Positions 16,213 to 22,793 of a stretch of 64,000 bases of DNA are shown piece by piece. The notes beneath the pieces are model-generated. The model was not told where the DNA came from. It saw only the letters and a list, made by a program, of their open reading frames with translations, and searched no databases. The translations under genes and the position numbers were made by a program. Position 1 is the stretch's first letter; every line of letters begins with the position of its first letter. Source of the DNA: CAXSBR01 sp964252015 (GTDB lineage Bacteria > Actinomycetota > Actinomycetes > Mycobacteriales > Jatrophihabitantaceae); NCBI GenBank assembly GCA_964252015.1, contig CAXULW010000004.1, positions 1 to 64,000 on the forward strand, in the 5' to 3' direction.

Positions 16213-17358
16213 ATGATGTTCGGCTACCGAGTTCCCGCCCCTGACGAGGCCATGCTGATTTCCGGCGGGAAGCGCAGCGATCTGACGCCGTTCCGGGTCG
16301 TCACCGGGCACGGCGCGTTCGTGACGCCGTTCATCCGCAAGGTTCAGTTCCTGTCCTTGGCCCTGTTCGAGGCCGAGGTGGACGAGCCCTGCGTCACCCG
16401 CCAGGGCATTGCCCTCAACGTGCGCGCGGTGATCGCGTTCAAGGTCGGCAACGACACCGAGTCGATCGTGTCGGCCGGTCAGCGTTTCCTGTCCGACCAG
16501 GATCAGATGTCGGCGCTGACCGGTCGCATCTTCTCGGGCCACCTGCGCTCGATCATCGGCTCGATGACGGTCGAGGAGATCATCACCGAACGGCAGAAGC
16601 TGGCCACCGAGGTGCTGGACGGGTCCAAGGCCGACATGGCCAAGATCGGCCTCATCGTCGACGCCCTGCAGATCCAGTCGATCGACGACAAGGGCCTGGG
16701 CTACATCGCCGCGATGGCGGCCCCGCACAACGCCGCGATCCAGCAGGCGGCCAAGATCGCGCAGTCCGCGGCCGACCAGGCCTCGGCCCAGGCCGAGCAG
16801 GCCTCCCAGCGCCAGCAGGCCGAGTACGCCCGGCAGACCGCGGTCGTCCAGGCCCAGTACCGGGCCGAAATCGAGCAGGCTCAGGCCACCGCCGGTTCCG
16901 CCGGCCCGCTGGCCGCGGCCCAGGCCCAGCGCCAGGTGCTGGCCGCGCAGACCGAGCTGGCCCAGCGCGCGGCCGAACTGCGCCAGCAGCAGCTCGTCGC
17001 CGAGGTGATCAAACCGGCCGAGGCCGAGGCCGAGCGGACCCGGATCCTGGCCCGGGCCGAGGCCGAGCGCACCCGCATCCGGGCCGAGGCCGCGGCGTCG
17101 AACAACCGGGTGGCCCTGGACCAGATCCTGATCGAACAGCTGCCGCTGATCGTGGAGAAGGCGGCGTCCGGGCTGGCCGGTGCGAACGTCACCGTGCTCA
17201 ACGGCGCTGACGGCGTCGGGCAGATGGCGGCCGGGTTGGTCGGGCAGGGGCTGGCCATCCTCGAGTCGGTGCGCGGGTCACTGAGCGGGGCCACCACCGA
17301 CAATGCACCCACGGACATCCCGGTGAAGAAGACGCCCGAGCTCGGCCCCGGCGCCTGA
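16213..17358 (+). CDS. Flotillin/SPFH-domain protein
   Basis: A 381-residue protein. The SPFH (band 7) domain covers about 1-150: GYRVPAPDEAMLISGG, FVTPFIRKVQFLSLALFEAE, RQGIALNVRAVIAFKV and RIFSGHLRSIIGSMTVEEII. Residues 170-320 form a long Ala/Gln/Glu-rich coiled coil with AEAERTRI heptad-like repeats, then a short C-terminal domain with LIEQLPLIVEKAASGL. Flotillins organise membrane microdomains. This one lacks the usual N-terminal membrane hairpin, so attachment must come from the SPFH domain or a partner. ATG 16213 or 16216 follows AGAAGG. It is paired with the upstream NfeD-like gene. Confidence 0.92.
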   Translation: MMFGYRVPAPDEAMLISGGKRSDLTPFRVVTGHGAFVTPFIRKVQFLSLALFEAEVDEPCVTRQGIALNVRAVIAFKVGNDTESIVSAGQRFLSDQDQMSALTGRIFSGHLRSIIGSMTVEEIITERQKLATEVLDGSKADMAKIGLIVDALQIQSIDDKGLGYIAAMAAPHNAAIQQAAKIAQSAADQASAQAEQASQRQQAEYARQTAVVQAQYRAEIEQAQATAGSAGPLAAAQAQRQVLAAQTELAQRAAELRQQQLVAEVIKPAEAEAERTRILARAEAERTRIRAEAAASNNRVALDQILIEQLPLIVEKAASGLAGANVTVLNGADGVGQMAAGLVGQGLAILESVRGSLSGATTDNAPTDIPVKKTPELGPGA

Positions 17359-17473
17359 GCCGGCCGATGACGGCCCTGCCCGCCCCGACCGAGCTTTGGC
17401 CCCGTGGCAGTCGCGACACGCCAAGGCGCGACTGCACCGCGGCCAACGCCTGTCACTCGGCACCGGCCCGCTG

Positions 17474-18301
17474 ATGATGCCGCCCACGTTTGCGACGGTC
17501 AGCGCAGTCACCCCGCGCGGTGACGGCCACTACGACGTCGACATCAGTGCCAGTTGGACGATCGTCGGCAAGCCCAACGGCGGGTACCTGCTGGCCATGC
17601 TCGGTCGGGCCGCGGTCGCCGAGGTGACCCAGTCGCACGTGCTCGCGGCGAGCGCGCATTACCTGCGCTCCCCCGAGCCCGGGCCGGCCGCGGTCGAGAC
17701 CGAGGTCCTGCGGGCCGGGCGCTCGGCCAGCCAGGTGCGATCCCGGCTGCGCCAGGGCGAGCAGGTGTGCGTCGAAGCGCTGGTCACCGTGGGTGAGCTG
17801 GCCGGCGGTCCCGGTGACTTCGAGTGGTCCGGCATCGACGGCGCGGCAATCGCGTCCTGGGACGACTGCGTCCGGCTGCCCTCGACCGGGCCGGGCGGCA
17901 TGGCCGTCACCATCATGGATCAGCTCGAGATCCGGCTCGACCCGGCCACGCTCGGCTTCGCCTCGGGTCACCCGTCCGGACGCGGCGAGCTGGCCGGGTG
18001 GCTCGCGCTGCCCGGCGGTGCCGACTTCGACGACGTCTCCCTGCTGCTGGCCCTGGACTGCTACCCACCGGCCACGTTCGACATCGGCCAAAGTGGCTGG
18101 GTGCCGACGCTGGAACTGACCGCCTACGTGCGCGCCGTCCCCGCCCCCGGGCCGGTGCGGGTACGGCAGAAGGTCGGCGTGATCGAGGGCGGCCGCGTCG
18201 ACGAGACCTGCCTGGTGTGGGACAGCACCGGACACCTGGTCGCGCAGAGCACCCAGCTGGCCGGTATCCGCATTGGGGCCGGTTCGCGGGAACGGGCGTG
18301 A
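17474..18301 (+). CDS. TesB/acyl-CoA thioesterase-like protein
   Basis: A 275-residue protein with a double hot-dog pattern. N-terminal: YDVDISASWTIVGKPNGGYL then LAMLGRAAV and HYLRSPEPGPAAVETEVL. C-terminal: DVSLLLALDCYPPATFDIGQ, WVPTLELTAYVRAVPAPGP and VDETCLVWDSTGHLVAQSTQ. This is the thioesterase-family 3/5 type (acyl-CoA hydrolase) frequent in actinobacterial lipid metabolism. The last block with D-x-x-G-x-L-V-A-Q is the typical end of the second hot dog. Substrate chain length cannot be told. ATG 17474 has no clear ribosome binding site; the frame is open from 17396. The PAP2 gene follows after 4 bp. Confidence 0.85.
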   Translation: MMPPTFATVSAVTPRGDGHYDVDISASWTIVGKPNGGYLLAMLGRAAVAEVTQSHVLAASAHYLRSPEPGPAAVETEVLRAGRSASQVRSRLRQGEQVCVEALVTVGELAGGPGDFEWSGIDGAAIASWDDCVRLPSTGPGGMAVTIMDQLEIRLDPATLGFASGHPSGRGELAGWLALPGGADFDDVSLLLALDCYPPATFDIGQSGWVPTLELTAYVRAVPAPGPVRVRQKVGVIEGGRVDETCLVWDSTGHLVAQSTQLAGIRIGAGSRERA

Positions 18302-18305
18302 CGCC

Positions 18306-19181
18306 GTGCCCAACATGATGCTGAGCTGGACGCAGGCCCTGGTCGTGGGGGTCGCGCTCCTCATCCTCGCCGGGGCCCTGGCCATGGTGCCCGCCGGCGA
18401 GTCGGCACGATCTCCGGCGACGCGGTACGCGCGGTGGACGGCTCCGTTCGCGCGCGAGTCCGCGGTGATCGCGTTCCTCTACTCGGCCTGGCAGTTCGCG
18501 GCCGACTGGTCGATCAACGGCACCACGGGGGCGATGGCCCGGGCGCGGTGGATCGACCGCACCGAACGGAGCTGGCACATCCCGTCCGAAGCCGATCTGG
18601 AGCGGCCGCTGCTGGACCACGCGTGGCTGGGCCAGGTGGCCAACGTCTATTACGCGACGATGCACTTCACCGGGCTGTTCGTCCTGCTGTTGTGGATGTT
18701 CCTGCGCCACCGCGAGCAGTACGGCCGCGTCCGCACGGCCACCGCGATCTTCACCGGGCTGTCCCTGCTCATCCAGCTCATCCCGGTGGCGCCGCCGCGT
18801 CTGCTCGGCCCGCCCTTCGTCGACGTGGCCGCGCACTACCACCTGTCCGTCTATCAGATCAACGGACTGTCCACCGATTCGTTGTCGGCGATGCCGTCGG
18901 TGCACGTCGGCTGGGCGGTGATCGTCGGCGTGGCGCCGGTGCTGTACAGCACGAGCCGGTGGCGCTGGGCCGCGCTGGCCTACCCGGCGGCCACGATCTA
19001 CGTGGTCGTGGCCACCGGCAACCACTGGTGGCTCGACGGGGCGGTGGCGATCGCGCTGCTGGTCGTGGTGGCGGCTGCTCGGGCGGTGGTCCTGCGGGCA
19101 TTGCCCGGCCCGCGAGGGCCGACGGATCGCGAGCCCGTCGCCACGCCCCGGTCGACCGATGTCCCGGTCGGCACCGTGTGA
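18306..19181 (+). CDS. PAP2-like membrane phosphatase/phosphotransferase
   Basis: A 291-residue membrane protein with about six transmembrane helices (first at residues 7-27, last near 240-262). The PAP2 catalytic signatures are SAMPSVHVGWAVIVG (the SGH-like motif with the active His in SVH) and GNHWWLDGAVAIAL (third motif with the second His). An N-terminal soluble loop carries RTERSWHIPSEADLERPLLD, as in the inositolphosphotransferase (Aur1/Ipt1-like) PAP2_3 subgroup. It likely transfers or removes a lipid head-group phosphate. GTG 18306 is 4 bp after the thioesterase stop; ATG 18315 is an alternative. The last codons overlap the SDR start, so thioesterase, PAP2 and SDR form one translational unit. 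Confidence 0.87.
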   Translation: MPNMMLSWTQALVVGVALLILAGALAMVPAGESARSPATRYARWTAPFARESAVIAFLYSAWQFAADWSINGTTGAMARARWIDRTERSWHIPSEADLERPLLDHAWLGQVANVYYATMHFTGLFVLLLWMFLRHREQYGRVRTATAIFTGLSLLIQLIPVAPPRLLGPPFVDVAAHYHLSVYQINGLSTDSLSAMPSVHVGWAVIVGVAPVLYSTSRWRWAALAYPAATIYVVVATGNHWWLDGAVAIALLVVVAAARAVVLRALPGPRGPTDREPVATPRSTDVPVGTV

Positions 19182-19930
19182 TCGTCCGGGAGACCATCCT
19201 CATCACCGGTGCGAGCTCGGGCCTGGGGGCCGGACTGGCTCGCGAGTTCGCCGCCCGCGGTCGGCGCCTGGCTCTGTGCGCGCGTCGCCTCGACCGGCTG
19301 GAAGCGCTGCGCGACGAGCTCGTCGCCGCCCACCCAGGCCTGCAGGTGCGGGTAAGCCGTCTCGACGTGAACGACCACGACTCCGTCTTCGCAGTGTTTC
19401 GCGCGTTCCGGGAGGACTTCGGGGGCATCGATCGCGTCATCGTCAACGCCGGGATCGGCAAGGGTCAGCCGATCGGGAGCGGGCGCTTCGACGCCAACCG
19501 GCAGACGGCCATGACGAACTTCGTCAGCGCGCTCGCACAATGCGAGGCGGCGATGGAGATCTTCCGAGCTCAGGGCGCGGGTCACCTGGTGGTCATCTCG
19601 TCCGTGGCGTCGGTGCGCGGGGCCCGCGGCAACACCACTATCTACTCAGCCAGCAAAGCCGGCCTGTCGACCCTGGCCGAAGGCATCCGCTCGGACGTCA
19701 TGGGCTCCGACATCGTCGTGTCGACCATGCTGCCGGGGTTCATCCGTTCGGAGATGAACGAGCGGGTCACGCGCGCGCCGTTCATCGTCGACACCGCGAC
19801 CGGTTGCCGTGCTCTGGCCGCCGCGATCGAACGCGAACCCGCCCGGGCGATCGTGCCGCGCTGGCCGTGGGTCGCGCTCGCGGGCGCGGCGCGGATCGTG
19901 CCGCTGCGGGTGATCCGCCGCTTCGGCTGA
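19178..19930 (+). CDS. Short-chain dehydrogenase/reductase
   Basis: A 250-residue classical SDR. The NAD(P)-binding TGASSGLG is at 10-17, the cofactor-site DVN at about 63-65, NAGIGKG at 90-96, a catalytic Ser in VISSVASV (141/142), and the YSASK motif with Y156 and K160. Arg residues after strand 2 (CARRLDRLE) suggest NADP(H). The C-terminus (WPWVALAGAARIVPLRVIRR) is hydrophobic and basic, suggesting membrane association as in SDRs acting on lipids. GTG 19178 overlaps the PAP2 stop by 4 bp. Physiological substrate unknown; the lipid context suggests a ketoacyl or sterol-like group. A GC-rich hairpin at about 20010-20040 may terminate the unit. Confidence 0.92.
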   Translation: MIVRETILITGASSGLGAGLAREFAARGRRLALCARRLDRLEALRDELVAAHPGLQVRVSRLDVNDHDSVFAVFRAFREDFGGIDRVIVNAGIGKGQPIGSGRFDANRQTAMTNFVSALAQCEAAMEIFRAQGAGHLVVISSVASVRGARGNTTIYSASKAGLSTLAEGIRSDVMGSDIVVSTMLPGFIRSEMNERVTRAPFIVDTATGCRALAAAIEREPARAIVPRWPWVALAGAARIVPLRVIRRFG

Positions 19931-19937
19931 GGAACGT

Positions 19938-20110
19938 CAGCGTCTTGCGCGCCATGGCGCACATTTCGCTCTACATTCCCGGCCGGGAGGACCGCGCATT
20001 GCGACGGGCCCGGGCCCGTGTTCCGACCGGGCCCCGGGGGCGTGGTCAGACCGCACAGCGTTTTACGCGCCATGGCGCACATTTCGCTCTACATTCCCGG
20101 CCGGGAGGAC
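19938..20110 (+). repeat. Two 55-bp direct repeats containing a 12-bp palindrome
   Basis: Copy 1 at 19938-19992 and copy 2 at 20056-20110 agree at all but about four positions near the left end. Each contains the perfect palindrome GCGCCATGGCGC followed by ACATTTCGCTCTACATTC and a CCGGCCGGGAGGAC end. The 63-bp spacer (19993-20055) holds a GC-rich hairpin. They lie between the SDR and alpha/beta hydrolase genes. Both copies would encode MAHISLYIPGRED from the ATG in the palindrome, but without a ribosome binding site. Confidence 0.93.
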
Positions 20111-20143
20111 GGTGCATGCCCGGCCACATGTCACGATGAGCCG

Positions 20144-20917
20144 GTGACCGACGTCGTGTTCCTGCACGGGCAGCCCGGCGCGGGATCCGATTTCGCCGAG
20201 GTCGCCGCGCTGCTGCCCCTAGGAGTGAACGTGCTCGCCCCCGACCGGCCGGGGTACCGCTCGAACCCGTTGCCGGCACGCGGGGCCGAGCAGAATGCGC
20301 GCTGGCTCGTCGACCTGCTCGACGACGCCGGGCTCGAACGCGTCGTGCTGATCGGGCATTCCTACGGTGGGGGCATCGCCCTGCTGGCCGCGACGATGAT
20401 TCCGGACCGGGTGCAGGCCCTGGTACTGGTAGCCAGCACGGGGCCCGGATGTCTGGCCCGCTGGGATCACGTCCTGGCCGCGCCCGTGCTCGGCCCCGCC
20501 TGCGCACTCGCGGTGTTCCCGCTGTCCCAGTGGGTTCCGCGGGCTGCGGTCGCCGTCATCGAACGACGACTCGGGCGGCCGCTGCGGGTGGATGAGCACG
20601 TCGACCTGGCCACCTGGGCGCAGGCCCGCAACGACCACGGCCCGATCTGGCGGACGTTCCTCACCGAGCAACGCGACCTCGTCCACCACGAGGCCGACCT
20701 CGACGCCGCCGCGGCGCGAGTGACGGTGCCGACGCTGATCCTGGCCGACCCAGACGACGACGTCGTCCCGATCGCAACCGCCCGGGCGTTGCATGAGCGC
20801 ATCCCCGGTTCGCGGCTGCAGTTGATCGAAGACGGCGGCCACAGCCTCCCGCGTACCAAGCCGGCGGAGGTAGCCGCCGCGCTCGTCGATTTCGTCGAGT
20901 CGCGAAAGCAGGGGTAA
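20144..20917 (+). CDS. Alpha/beta hydrolase
   Basis: A 257-residue alpha/beta hydrolase fold protein. It has the oxyanion-hole HGQPG (8-12), nucleophile elbow GHSYGG with S73, acid Asp at about 204-206 in ADPDDDVVPI, and catalytic H233 in EDGGHSLPR. A helical cap lies between about 105 and 190. The family includes esterases, dehalogenases and C-C hydrolases, and the exact reaction cannot be read from sequence. GTG 20144 is chosen because the domain starts at once (MTDVVFLHG); the upstream frame runs into the second 55-bp repeat. The VOC gene starts 3 bp after the stop, so the two are co-translated. Confidence 0.88.
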   Translation: MTDVVFLHGQPGAGSDFAEVAALLPLGVNVLAPDRPGYRSNPLPARGAEQNARWLVDLLDDAGLERVVLIGHSYGGGIALLAATMIPDRVQALVLVASTGPGCLARWDHVLAAPVLGPACALAVFPLSQWVPRAAVAVIERRLGRPLRVDEHVDLATWAQARNDHGPIWRTFLTEQRDLVHHEADLDAAAARVTVPTLILADPDDDVVPIATARALHERIPGSRLQLIEDGGHSLPRTKPAEVAAALVDFVESRKQG

Positions 20918-20920
20918 ACG

Positions 20921-21295
20921 ATGGCCGACACGATCGGACGACACCATCACGTGGTCCTGGACTGCCCGGACCCACAGGCGTTGGGCGCGTTCTACTCCCG
21001 GCTGCTCGGCCTGGCCGTGACCTACCGGTCGCCGGACTGGGTCGTCATCGCCGAGAACGCGACGACGTCCGGCTTCGCGTTCCAGCTCGCCCCGGATCAC
21101 CAGCCCCCGCAATGGCCGGATCCGCAGCATCCGCAGCAGTTCCACCTCGACGTCATGGTCGACGACCTGGCCGTAGCGAGCCGAGACGTGCTCGCGTTGG
21201 GCGCGCGACGGTTGCGCGACGAAGTCTACGCCGACCCGGCCGGACACCCGTTCTGCCTCGTACCGCGCCCGGCGTGGGCGCCGCCGATTGGCTGA
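20921..21295 (+). CDS. VOC (glyoxalase/bleomycin resistance) family protein
   Basis: A 124-residue vicinal-oxygen-chelate domain: HHVVLDCPDPQALGAFYSRL, LGLAVTYRSPDWVVI, FAFQLAPDHQPPQWPDP, FHLDVMVDDL and HPFCLV, i.e. the two beta-alpha-beta-beta-beta modules. Candidate metal ligands are H9/H10, H74 and the C-terminal acidic/His positions. VOC proteins without a full ligand set act as binding proteins. The small DUF-like glyoxalase type with the closing GHPFCL is common in actinobacteria. Translationally coupled to the upstream hydrolase. Its stop codon lies inside the first unit of an 18-bp tandem repeat. Confidence 0.88.
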   Translation: MADTIGRHHHVVLDCPDPQALGAFYSRLLGLAVTYRSPDWVVIAENATTSGFAFQLAPDHQPPQWPDPQHPQQFHLDVMVDDLAVASRDVLALGARRLRDEVYADPAGHPFCLVPRPAWAPPIG

Positions 21296-21351
21296 GCGCC
21301 GTCGTTCGGTTGGGCGCCACCGGTCGGTTGGGCGCCACCGATCGGCTGAGC
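21280..21351. repeat. 18-bp tandem repeat, four copies
   Basis: Four units beginning GCC and ending GGC or AGC at 21280-21297, 21298-21315, 21316-21333 and 21334-21351, for example GCCACCGGTCGGTTGGGC, then a partial fifth. It covers the last codons of the VOC gene and the gap to the convergent methyltransferase gene. Confidence 0.93.
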
Positions 21352-21386
21352 GCCTCCGTTCGCGCGGCCGCCGCTCCGTGTGCGGC

Positions 21387-22220
21387 TCAGGCGGTGGCAA
21401 CGACTTCGCCGTGCAGCAAGGAGATCCAGCCGTCGTCGGCCGCGGCCCAGTCCAGCCAGGCCTGGGAGATCGCTCGCAGCTCCGTCTGCGTCGCCGCGCC
21501 GGTGCGCAGGAGCTGCCCGGTCAGGTCGGAGGTCAGGATGCGGCTGGCCCACATGCCGCCCCACCAGTCGCGGTCGGCGGGCGTGGCGAAGCACCACGTC
21601 GACGAGCCGCTGTCGATCTCGGTGAAGCCGGCCGCGTGGGCCCAGGCCAGCAATCGGCGCCCGGCGTCGGGTTCTCCCCCGTTCTCGTAGGCGGCCGCTC
21701 GGTACAGCTCGAGCCAGCGCTCCAGTTGCGGGGACGCGGGGAACCAGGTGAAGGCGGCGTAGTCGCTGTCCCGCGCGGCCACGACGCCACCAGGTTTACA
21801 CACCCGGCGCATCTCGGTCAGCGCCCGCACCGGATCGCCGACGTGCTGCAGGACCTGGTGGGCGTGCACGACGTCGAACGTGTCGTCGGCGAAGTCCAAC
21901 GCGTGGACGTCGCCGACGACGAAGTCGATGTTGGCCCGCGATCGGGCGACGGCTTCGTTGCGGGCCAGGGCCAGCGCCGTCCCGGTCGTCTCCAGCGCCG
22001 TCACCCGACCCGGGTCGAGCCGTTCGGCCAGGTCGACCGTGATGGTGCCGGGACCGCAACCGACGTCGAGCAGGGTCAGCCCTGGTCGCAGGCGGGGCAA
22101 CAGGTAGCCGGCCGAGTTCTCGGCCGTGCGCCAGCGGTGCGAGCGCAGCACCGACTCGCTGTGTCCATGCGTGTAGGTCGCCTTGGGCACGTGCGCCGCC
22201 GCAACGGCTTCGTCGGTCAT
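21387..22220 (-). CDS. Class I SAM-dependent methyltransferase
   Basis: A 277-residue UbiE-like methyltransferase. SAM motif I is LLDVGCGPGTITVDLAER (50-67), the acidic loop after strand 2 is ALET, motif II/III is VVGDVHALDFADDTFDVVHA, and HQVLQHVGDPVRALTEMRRV with KPGGVVAARDSDY is the post-motif block. The C-terminal about 100 residues form a substrate lid (WFPASPQLERWLELYRAAAY). The acceptor is unknown. ATG 22220. A cluster of three TGAGAC motifs lies 29-58 bp upstream and may regulate it. Downstream it meets the VOC gene convergently across an 18-bp tandem repeat. Confidence 0.9.
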   Translation of the reverse strand: MTDEAVAAAHVPKATYTHGHSESVLRSHRWRTAENSAGYLLPRLRPGLTLLDVGCGPGTITVDLAERLDPGRVTALETTGTALALARNEAVARSRANIDFVVGDVHALDFADDTFDVVHAHQVLQHVGDPVRALTEMRRVCKPGGVVAARDSDYAAFTWFPASPQLERWLELYRAAAYENGGEPDAGRRLLAWAHAAGFTEIDSGSSTWCFATPADRDWWGGMWASRILTSDLTGQLLRTGAATQTELRAISQAWLDWAAADDGWISLLHGEVVATA

Positions 22221-22248
22221 CGCCGGACCGTATCAAGTCTTCTCAACG

Positions 22249-22278
22249 AATGAGACCGTGCGTCTCATTTTTTGAGAC
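22249..22278 (-). promoter_or_regulatory. Triple TGAGAC inverted motif, possible operator
   Basis: AATGAGAC (22249-22256) pairs with GTCTCATT (22262-22269) around a 5-nt loop, and GTCTCA pairs again with TGAGAC (22273-22278) across TTTTT. The three alternating copies are 29-58 bp upstream of the methyltransferase start. The T-run follows the hairpin only on the plus strand, where no gene ends. A repressor site is therefore more likely than a terminator for the PPOX gene. Confidence 0.45.
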
Positions 22279-22283
22279 GGCAA

Positions 22284-22706
22284 TCAGGCCTGGCCGTAGA
22301 CGTGCGTGACGTGCAGGCGCACCACGCGACGCTGATCGCGCACCATGGCCGCGCGGTAATCGTCCCAGTCGGGGTGCTCGCGACCGCCGATGGCTCGGTA
22401 GACCTCGATGAGTTCCTCGACCGTCGCGTCGTGCGGATCGGTTGCGATCGGCGTCAGTTCGGCGTCCCCGTCGGCCACAGCCCACTTCCAGAAATCCGTG
22501 CTGGTGACGTGGTAGCTCGCGCGGGGGTCCCGGGACAGGTTCTTCGACTTGGCGCGATCGGCGGTGATCGACACCCGCAGCAGTCGCTGACCGGGATCGT
22601 AGGTGTGGTTGACGTTGGACAGCTGCGGACGCCCGTCGGACTTCAACGTGACCAGCACGCCCGCGTGATTGTCGGCGAGTAGGGACTGCAGGTCGGAGTC
22701 GCTCAT
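22284..22706 (-). CDS. PPOX-class F420-dependent flavin/deazaflavin oxidoreductase
   Basis: A 140-residue split beta-barrel protein. The N-terminal LLADNHAGVLVTLKSDGRPQ, LSNVNHTYDPGQRLLRVSIT, ADRAKSKNLSRDPRASYHVT and the closing YRAAMVRDQRRVVRLHVTHV match the TIGR03618/Rv1155-like PPOX class. The ADRAKSKNL block contacts the phosphate of FMN or F420. Actinobacterial members mostly use F420 and reduce small aromatic or quinone-type substrates; the substrate here is unknown. ATG 22706. It is preceded by the hrpA terminator hairpin, so it has its own promoter, and is followed after 63 bp by the methyltransferase gene. Confidence 0.88.
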   Translation of the reverse strand: MSDSDLQSLLADNHAGVLVTLKSDGRPQLSNVNHTYDPGQRLLRVSITADRAKSKNLSRDPRASYHVTSTDFWKWAVADGDAELTPIATDPHDATVEELIEVYRAIGGREHPDWDDYRAAMVRDQRRVVRLHVTHVYGQA

Positions 22707-22742
22707 GGCGGGGCAACGCGCCGCGGATGTCGCTCTATTCCA

Positions 22743-22793
22743 CGAATCGGGTGCACAAAGGGTCGCCAGGTGTCCTTCTATGCACCCGATTCG
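22743..22793 (-). terminator. Long inverted repeat abutting the hrpA stop
   Basis: CGAATCGGGTGCA at 22743-22755 is the exact reverse complement of 22781-22793, with a 25-nt loop that can form a further AAGG/CCTT pairing. The repeat ends one base before the hrpA TAG (22794-22796). It most likely terminates hrpA; it could also be a dispersed REP-like element. Confidence 0.75.

Noticed and set aside
20018..20143. Longer alpha/beta hydrolase start at ATG 20072
   Set aside because: It would add MAHISLYIPGRED from the direct repeat; there is no ribosome binding site, and the fold begins at GTG 20144.
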